Source: Algisphaera sp039180025 (GTDB lineage: Bacteria; Planctomycetota; Phycisphaerae; Phycisphaerales; Phycisphaeraceae). From it: a DNA stretch of 64,000 nt. Under the pieces are notes generated by a model. It saw only the letters and a list, made by a program, of their open reading frames with translations, was not told where the DNA came from and made no database searches. Location of the stretch: positions 1 to 64,000 of the forward strand of contig JBCDDZ010000002.1 in the NCBI GenBank assembly GCA_039180025.1. Direction: 5' to 3'. Shown here one piece after another: positions 58,554 to 64,000 of the stretch. Position 1 is the stretch's first letter. Each line of letters starts with the position of its first letter. A program made the position numbers and the translations under genes.

Positions 58554-59983
58554 CCGCGAACCTGCAGCCCGTGCCGGTCAAGATCGGCCTGGACGAAGAG
58601 AACCTGGAAGAGACGCGGGTGCCGCCCACCCCCGCAGACCACCGCACCCAAGGCGCGGGCCTTAAAAAGAAGGCGGTCCGCGGCGGCATGTGGACCGGGG
58701 TCAGCTTCGCCGGCGGGCAGGGCCTGGCGTTTGTCAGCAACATCCTGCTCAGCTACCTGCTCGTGCCCGAGGTGTTCGGGCTGATGGCGCTGCTCACCAC
58801 GATCGTGGCGGGCCTGCAGATGTTCTCCGACGTGGGCATCACCCCGAGCCTGATCCAGAACAAGCGCGAAGACCCGGGGTTCTACAACACCGCATGGACG
58901 ATGCAGGTGGTCCGCGGGGTGCTGCTGTGGGGTGCGGCGAGCCTGGTGGCCTGGCCGTTGTCGACGATCAAGGACGACTGGGCCCCGCTGGCGTACCTCC
59001 TGCCGGTGGCTTCGCTGACTTGCGTGCTCAACGGCCTGCGATCGACGGCGTGGGTCACCGCCAGCCGGCGGCTGGACATCCGGGCGGTCGCGCTGCTGAA
59101 GCTGTTTACCTCGATCGTCCGCATCCTGGTGATGGTGGGGCTGGCGTACTTCGTGACCCGTACGGTGTGGGCGCTGGTCGTCGGGCTGATCGTGGGCAGC
59201 ACGCTGACGTGCATCCTCAGCCACCGGATGATCCCGGAGATCAAGAACCGGCTGCACTTCGAGAAAGAGGCGTTCACCGAGCTGATCCGGTTCGGCAAGT
59301 GGATGTTTCTGAGCACGCTGATCACGTTTTTCGCCGGCCAGATCGATAAGTTTCTGCTCGCAGGGCTGATCTCGACCGGGATGCTAGGGCTGTTCTGGAT
59401 CGCCTCGCGGCTGGCGGACCTGGGGCCGATGTTCTTTAAACAGTTGGCCCAGTGGGTGGGGTTCCCGGCGTTGTCCGAGTTGTATCGACGCGACGAAGCG
59501 CGGTTCAAGTCGCGGCTGCTCCAGATGCGTCTCGTGCTCACCCTGCCGATCGTCACGCTGCTGCTGCTCATGATTCTGATCGGGCCGATCTTCACGAACC
59601 TGGTCTACGCGCCGCGTTACGGCGAGTCGGGGTGGATCGTGCAGATCATTGCGTTCGGGTCGCTCGCGGGCATGGTGACCACGCCCTACGGCCAGGTGTA
59701 TATGGCCACCGGCCGGAGCAAATACAACATGTTGTCCGTGCTCGCGCAGCTGATCTGCATGCTGACCGGCACCCTGACGGGGTACTGGCTGGCGGGCGAA
59801 GCGGGGTTCTTGTTGGGGATCGGGGCGTGCCAGTGGCTGCGGTACGTCGCGGACGCGGCGCTGGTGGACCGGTGCGGGTGCTGGCAGTGGAAGTTTGACG
59901 CGGCGATGCTGATCGGCGGCGGGCTGCTGGCGTGGTGCGCGTTGTGGGGTTCGCAGTGGCTCGCGTGGAGGTATGTGCTGTGA
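58550..59983 (+). CDS. Wzx-type polysaccharide flippase
   Basis: A 477-residue polytopic membrane protein of the polysaccharide-biosynthesis (MOP/MATE) superfamily that would flip lipid-linked repeat units. The N-terminal 40 residues are soluble, then about 12-14 helices begin with KKAVRGGMWTGVSFAGGQGL. Family features include LAFVSNILLSYLLVPEVFGL, VGITPSLIQNKREDPGFYNT and LWIASRLADLGPMFFKQLAQ-like segments. It overlaps both neighbours (ATGA upstream, GTGA downstream). Together with the Wzy-like gene it suggests Wzx/Wzy-dependent export. Confidence 0.9.
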   Translation: MTANLQPVPVKIGLDEENLEETRVPPTPADHRTQGAGLKKKAVRGGMWTGVSFAGGQGLAFVSNILLSYLLVPEVFGLMALLTTIVAGLQMFSDVGITPSLIQNKREDPGFYNTAWTMQVVRGVLLWGAASLVAWPLSTIKDDWAPLAYLLPVASLTCVLNGLRSTAWVTASRRLDIRAVALLKLFTSIVRILVMVGLAYFVTRTVWALVVGLIVGSTLTCILSHRMIPEIKNRLHFEKEAFTELIRFGKWMFLSTLITFFAGQIDKFLLAGLISTGMLGLFWIASRLADLGPMFFKQLAQWVGFPALSELYRRDEARFKSRLLQMRLVLTLPIVTLLLLMILIGPIFTNLVYAPRYGESGWIVQIIAFGSLAGMVTTPYGQVYMATGRSKYNMLSVLAQLICMLTGTLTGYWLAGEAGFLLGIGACQWLRYVADAALVDRCGCWQWKFDAAMLIGGGLLAWCALWGSQWLAWRYVL

Positions 59984-60930
59984 CCGAGCGGATCGATGAG
60001 CCCAGGGTGTCGGTGCTGATGTGCGCGTACAACGCGGAGCGGTACGTCGTGGAGACGGTCCGGAGCGTGCTTGCGCAGACGATGCGGGAGTTCGAGTTGG
60101 TGGTGGTGGACGACGGCTCGACGGACCGCACGGCGGAGCTGGTGGAGTCGCTGGCGGCGGGGGACGAGCGGATACGGATCATCAGCGGGCCGAACGTGGG
60201 GATCCCCAAAGCGGCTAACCTGGGGCTCGCGGCGTGCCGTTCGGCGTTGGTGGCCCGGATCGACGCGGACGACATCGCCGAGCCGGGCCGGCTGGCGGCG
60301 CAGCTCGCGTTCATGGAGGCGAACCCCGGGGTGGTGGCGGCGGGCAGCGCGGTGACGTTTATCGACGAGGCGGGCCGGCGGCTGACGATCAACCGTCCGC
60401 CCCGGGAGCACGCGAAGATCGACGACGCGCTGATGCGCGGGCACTGCGCGATCTGGAACACGAGCAGCATCCTGCGGCGGGACGTCTTCCTCGAACTCGG
60501 CGGCTACGGCGAGCACTACCGGACCGCGGAAGACGTCGACGCTTGGCTCCGGCTGGCGGAGCGGGGTGAACTGGCGAACCTGGCCGAGCCGCTGCACCGG
60601 TACCGGCTGCACGACGGGTCGATCAGTGCGGCGGATCAGACATCGAACCGGCAGTTTTGTCGGGACGCCTGCGAGGCCGCGGCGCGTCGCCGCGGGGTGC
60701 CGTGCCGGTTCGAAGCGGACGAGCCCTGGCGACCCGGGACGGACCGCAAGTCCCGCCGGATGTTCTACACCCGGTACGGGTGGTGGGCGTGGCGTTTGGG
60801 AGAAAAGCGGACGGCGGCGTATTATGCGTGTCGGGCGATCCGCAGCGGCCCCCTGGCGACCGAGCCTTGGGTGCTGCTCTTGAAAAGTGTGTGGCCCACG
60901 GGCCGCGGGGCGGAAGGTTCGAAATCATGA
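59980..60930 (+). CDS. GT2-family glycosyltransferase (first)
   Basis: A 316-residue GT-A glycosyltransferase. GTG 59980 overlaps the flippase stop. The nucleotide-binding part is VSVLMCAYNAERYVVETVRS and FELVVVDDGSTDRTAEL, and the metal-binding DxD region is VARIDADDIAEP. The acceptor side has ILRRDVFLELGGYGEHYRTA and EDVDAWLRL. It overlaps the next gene by 4 nt. Substrate unknown. Confidence 0.93.
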   Translation: MTERIDEPRVSVLMCAYNAERYVVETVRSVLAQTMREFELVVVDDGSTDRTAELVESLAAGDERIRIISGPNVGIPKAANLGLAACRSALVARIDADDIAEPGRLAAQLAFMEANPGVVAAGSAVTFIDEAGRRLTINRPPREHAKIDDALMRGHCAIWNTSSILRRDVFLELGGYGEHYRTAEDVDAWLRLAERGELANLAEPLHRYRLHDGSISAADQTSNRQFCRDACEAAARRRGVPCRFEADEPWRPGTDRKSRRMFYTRYGWWAWRLGEKRTAAYYACRAIRSGPLATEPWVLLLKSVWPTGRGAEGSKS

Positions 60931-61931
60931 CCGATCAGGCTGCTCGACACCCGGGCGCCGCGCTGGTGAGCGTGGTGATCCCGATGCGGAACGGGGGGGC
61001 GTTCATCGGGCCGACGCTCGCGTCGGTGCTGACGCAGGAAGGCTGCGCGCTGGAGGTGGTCGTGGTCAACGACGGCTCGACCGACGGGTCGGACCGGACG
61101 GTCGAGGCGGTGGACGACGCGCGGGTGCGGATGATCGCGGGGCCCTGCGAGGGGATCGCGGCGTCGGTCAACGCGGGGCTCGCCGCGGCCCGGGGGGCCT
61201 ACGTGGTGCGCTGCGACGCGGACGACCTCTTGCCGGCCGGCCGGCTGGCGTGGCAGGCGGCCTTTCTCCGAGCCCACGACGACTACGCCGCGGTATGCGG
61301 ATCGTTCCGGACCGTGTCGGACAAGGGCCGGCCGCTGGCCGTGATGCGGACCGGTGACGAGGCGCAGGAGATCACCCAAGAGTTGTGGACGGGCAAGACT
61401 CGGACCCACTACGGGACGTTCATGGTGCGCCGCGGCGTGCTGAACGAGCTGGGCGGGGTGCGGCCGTACTTCAAGGTGGCTGAGGACATCGACCTGCAGC
61501 TCCGGATCGGGACGGCCCACCGCGTGTGGTACGACCCGAGGCAGAGCTACGACTACCGGCTGCACGGCGACTCGAGCACGCACAACGAGCCCTCGCCGGC
61601 CCGGGAGTTCCTGACCGAAACGGCCCGGGCGTTCGCGCGGCAGCGGGCGGCCGGCCAGGACGACGACTTGGACAAAGGAGCGCCCCCCGCGGTGCCCGAC
61701 GGGGGCGGCGCGGCGATGGACGTGGACCGGCACGCCCAGGGGATGCTCCTGGGCGAGGCGTGGCGGCACCACCGGGCGGGCCGGCGGTCGGCGGCGTGGT
61801 CGGCGGGCTGGCGGGCCTGCTGGCGCCACCCGGCCTCGTGGTCGGCGTGGCGGAGCTTCCTGATGCTGTGGGTGAAACGCTCGGGCCGCGGCCTCGCGCC
61901 GCCCCGCTCGGCGGCAGGGGGGGCGGAATGA
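60927..61931 (+). CDS. GT2-family glycosyltransferase (second)
   Basis: A 334-residue GT-A enzyme starting at ATG 60927, overlapping the previous stop. Motifs: VSVVIPMRNGGAFIGPTLAS, LEVVVVNDGSTDGSDRTVE, the DxD region VVRCDADDLLPAG, and AEDIDLQLRIG. It is clearly related to but divergent from the preceding GT2. The C-terminus is a basic, Trp-rich helical tail (WRHHRAGRRSAAWSAGWRAC). It overlaps the next gene by 4 nt. Confidence 0.93.
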   Translation: MTDQAARHPGAALVSVVIPMRNGGAFIGPTLASVLTQEGCALEVVVVNDGSTDGSDRTVEAVDDARVRMIAGPCEGIAASVNAGLAAARGAYVVRCDADDLLPAGRLAWQAAFLRAHDDYAAVCGSFRTVSDKGRPLAVMRTGDEAQEITQELWTGKTRTHYGTFMVRRGVLNELGGVRPYFKVAEDIDLQLRIGTAHRVWYDPRQSYDYRLHGDSSTHNEPSPAREFLTETARAFARQRAAGQDDDLDKGAPPAVPDGGGAAMDVDRHAQGMLLGEAWRHHRAGRRSAAWSAGWRACWRHPASWSAWRSFLMLWVKRSGRGLAPPRSAAGGAE

Positions 61932-63079
61932 CCGAGGCACACACGGACGAGCCGCTGCGGATTAACTTCGTGCTGCCGGTGGCGGCGATCACGGGCGGGG
62001 TGCGCGTGGTCGCGATCTACGCCGAGCGGTTGGCGGCGCGGGGGCACCGGATCAAGGTGGTTTCGACGCCGCGCCGGCTCCCGTGGCGCCGCCGGCTGCG
62101 GCGCGTGATCGACGGCCGGGGCTACGCGTCACACCTGCCCGCGGCGCGGTCGCACTTCGACGGGCTGGGGCTGGACCACGAAGTGATCTCGACCCGCCGA
62201 CCGGTTACGGACGACGACCTGCCGGACGCGGACGTCACGGTGGCGACCTGGTGGAAGACCGCGAACTGGGTCCAGGCGCTCTCGCCGGCCAAGGGCGCGA
62301 AGGTCCACTTCGTACAGCACGACGAGCGGGCGATGGGGCCGGAGCACACGGCCGGCGCCGAGGCGGCGTGGCGGCTGCCGATGCCCAAGGTGCTGGTGGC
62401 GCAGTGGCTCGAGCCCGTGCTGCGGGAGCATGGGGGTGCCGGGCCGTGCACGGTGGTGGCCAACGCGGTGGACACCGGGCAGTTTTTCGCGCCGCCCCGG
62501 GAGCGGAACGCGGTGCCGCGGGTGGGGCTGATGTATTCGGATTCGGCGTTCAAGGGGGTCGACGTGGCGATCGCGGCCTACGAAAAAGCCCGGGAGCGGC
62601 TGCCGGGGCTGCGGCTGACCGCGTTTGGTCAGGACAGTCCGTACCCGCACCTGCCGCTGCCCGGAGGCACGGACTACGAACAGAACCCGGCGCAGGAACG
62701 GCTGCGTGAGCTGTACGCGGCGTGTGACGCCTGGCTGTTTGCCAGCCGGTGCGAAGGGTTCGGGCTCCCGATCCTCGAGGCGATGGCCTGCCGGACGCCG
62801 GTGATCGGGACGCCCACGGGCGCGGCGCCGGAACTGATCGGGGCGGGGGGCGGCCGGCTGGTCGAGATGGGATCCGCCGACGCGATGGCGTCGGCGATCG
62901 CGGAACTCTGCGGTGGGCCGGAGGCGGCGTGGCGGTCGGCGTCGGACCGGGCGTACGCGACGGCGACCGGCTACACCTGGGACGACGCGACGTCGGCGTT
63001 CGAGGCGGCGCTGCGCCGCGCAGTGGCGGCGGACCGAGTCGAAGCCGGTGTCGGGGTCGGCGTAGCAACTAACCGATAG
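61928..63079 (+). CDS. GT4-family glycosyltransferase (third)
   Basis: A 383-residue GT-B enzyme from ATG 61928. The acceptor domain starts RINFVLPVAAITGGVRVVAI and includes KVHFVQHDERAMG; the donor domain contains VGLMYSDSAFKGVDVAIAAY and the motif SRCEGFGLPILEAMACRTPV. This resembles glycosyltransferases that act in rhamnose- or mannose-containing polymers, but no specificity can be read. It is 7 bp upstream of the polymerase-like gene. Confidence 0.92.
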   Translation: MTEAHTDEPLRINFVLPVAAITGGVRVVAIYAERLAARGHRIKVVSTPRRLPWRRRLRRVIDGRGYASHLPAARSHFDGLGLDHEVISTRRPVTDDDLPDADVTVATWWKTANWVQALSPAKGAKVHFVQHDERAMGPEHTAGAEAAWRLPMPKVLVAQWLEPVLREHGGAGPCTVVANAVDTGQFFAPPRERNAVPRVGLMYSDSAFKGVDVAIAAYEKARERLPGLRLTAFGQDSPYPHLPLPGGTDYEQNPAQERLRELYAACDAWLFASRCEGFGLPILEAMACRTPVIGTPTGAAPELIGAGGGRLVEMGSADAMASAIAELCGGPEAAWRSASDRAYATATGYTWDDATSAFEAALRRAVAADRVEAGVGVGVATNR

Positions 63080-63086
63080 GAAGCGT

Positions 63087-64000
63087 ATGCAATGGTTAGC
63101 GACAACGGCGTTGTGGGGCATGGTACCGGTCGTGCTGGTGCTGTTCCTGTTCCTGCCCCCGCGGCGGGCGGTGCTGGTGTCGATGATCGGCGCGTGGCTG
63201 TTCCTGCCGCAGTTGGCGATCAGCATGCAACTGGTGCCCGACTACACGAAGATGACCGCGACGTGCTACGGGATCATCCTGGGCGCACTGCTGCTGGACC
63301 CGGAGAGCCGGGTGCTCAAGTTCAAGCCGTTGTGGATCGACCTGCCGATCCTGGTGTGGTGCGTGTGCCCGTTTTTCACCTCGATCTCGAACGACCTGGG
63401 GGCGTACGACGGGGCGTCGGCGGTGGTCGGGCGGATGATCAAGGACGGCCTGCCCTACCTGATCGGCCGGCTGTATTTCCGGACGCTCGAAGACGTGAAA
63501 GACTTCGCGCTGGGCATCGTGCTCGGGGGGATCGTGTACGTGCCTTTCTGCCTGTACGAGATCCGGATGAGCCCGCACCTGCACGAGATGCTCTACGGGT
63601 TCCGGCCGTTTTCGGACTGGGCCCAGGCGAAGCGGTGGGGCGGCTTCCGGCCGACGGTGTTCATGAAACACGGTCTGGCGGTGGGGGTCTGGATGACGAC
63701 GACCGCGGCGATGGCGTTCTGGCTGTGGCGGACGCGGTCGATGAAGCAGGTTTTGGGCGTGCCGATGCTGGTGATCGTGCCGGTGATGGTGCTGACCGCG
63801 GTGCTGTGCAAGGCCGCGGGGGCGATCATCCTGTTTTCCGGGATCATGGCGGCGATGCTGGCGGTGCGTTTTTTCGGCACCAAGAAGCTGATGATGGGGC
63901 TGGTGATCCTCGTGCCGGTGTTCCTGGGGCTGCGGGCGACGCAAGTCTTTACGGGCACGGACCTGGCGGTGTGGATCGAAGGCAATGTGCCGCTGATGGA
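63087..64000 (+). CDS. O-antigen ligase/polymerase-like membrane protein (partial)
   Basis: The first 304 codons of an open frame that runs off the window. AGGAAG precedes the ATG (MQWLATTALWGMVPVV). About eight hydrophobic segments are visible with short loops, as in Wzy/WaaL-type proteins, for example VVLVLFLFLPPRRAVLVSMI and LVIVPVMVLTAVLCKAAGAI. A more hydrophilic segment at about 160-190 (PFSDWAQAKRWGGFRPTVFM) could be part of the large periplasmic loop. It is the last gene of the visible EPS operon and would polymerise or ligate the repeat unit. Identity is moderate because the C-terminus is missing. Confidence 0.75.
   Translation, partial: MQWLATTALWGMVPVVLVLFLFLPPRRAVLVSMIGAWLFLPQLAISMQLVPDYTKMTATCYGIILGALLLDPESRVLKFKPLWIDLPILVWCVCPFFTSISNDLGAYDGASAVVGRMIKDGLPYLIGRLYFRTLEDVKDFALGIVLGGIVYVPFCLYEIRMSPHLHEMLYGFRPFSDWAQAKRWGGFRPTVFMKHGLAVGVWMTTTAAMAFWLWRTRSMKQVLGVPMLVIVPVMVLTAVLCKAAGAIILFSGIMAAMLAVRFFGTKKLMMGLVILVPVFLGLRATQVFTGTDLAVWIEGNVPLM

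Overview
The window reads as the chromosome of a GC-rich member of the Planctomycetota, most likely the class Phycisphaerae. This is an inference from content: a PEP-CTERM anchored secreted protein, a sugar-catabolism cluster with paired Gfo/Idh/MocA oxidoreductases, two different MoxR-DUF58/VWA membrane modules, a Cys4 zinc ribbon on a DUF4350 protein, and many GTG/TTG starts. I found no rRNA, tRNA, CRISPR array or insertion sequence. Genes are dense, with frequent ATGA/GTGA stop-start overlaps.

1-14.5 kb is a sugar-utilisation region: a LacI regulator, a secreted PEP-CTERM glycosidase-like protein, a sodium:solute symporter, a sugar-phosphate isomerase/epimerase, two Gfo/Idh/MocA oxidoreductases, an AraC regulator, and a GH42-like glycosidase. 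Inside it, divergent from the AraC gene, is an 823-residue fusion of membrane desaturase, rubredoxin and rubredoxin reductase.

14.6-20.4 kb is a six-gene forward operon (small zinc-finger membrane protein, membrane protein, DUF4129, DUF4350, MoxR, DUF58). 20.5-27.8 kb is a reverse lysR-gltB-gltD operon for glutamate synthase. 28-37.6 kb holds housekeeping and single genes: a PBP4-type carboxypeptidase, a UbiB-family kinase, pyruvate kinase, a degenerate M20-like protein, a DUF421 membrane protein, purE, and a single-domain voltage-gated cation channel.

37.7-49.5 kb is a reverse operon: VKOR-DsbA fusion, MoxR, DUF58, BatA/VWA, a second VWA gene split by one in-frame amber codon, a large coiled-coil membrane protein, and DUF4159. 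YebC and a glucose/sorbosone-dehydrogenase-like protein follow.

52-64 kb is an exopolysaccharide region. A beta-helix lipoprotein with three internal repeats comes first, then a strong terminator, then a tightly overlapped run of glycosyltransferases, a flippase and an O-antigen-polymerase-like protein cut by the window end.

The observations most worth following are the triple-fusion desaturase, the in-frame amber in the VWA gene, a 12-bp repeat seen both between genes and inside the carboxypeptidase gene, and the translational coupling of a disulfide-forming enzyme to a MoxR/VWA module.
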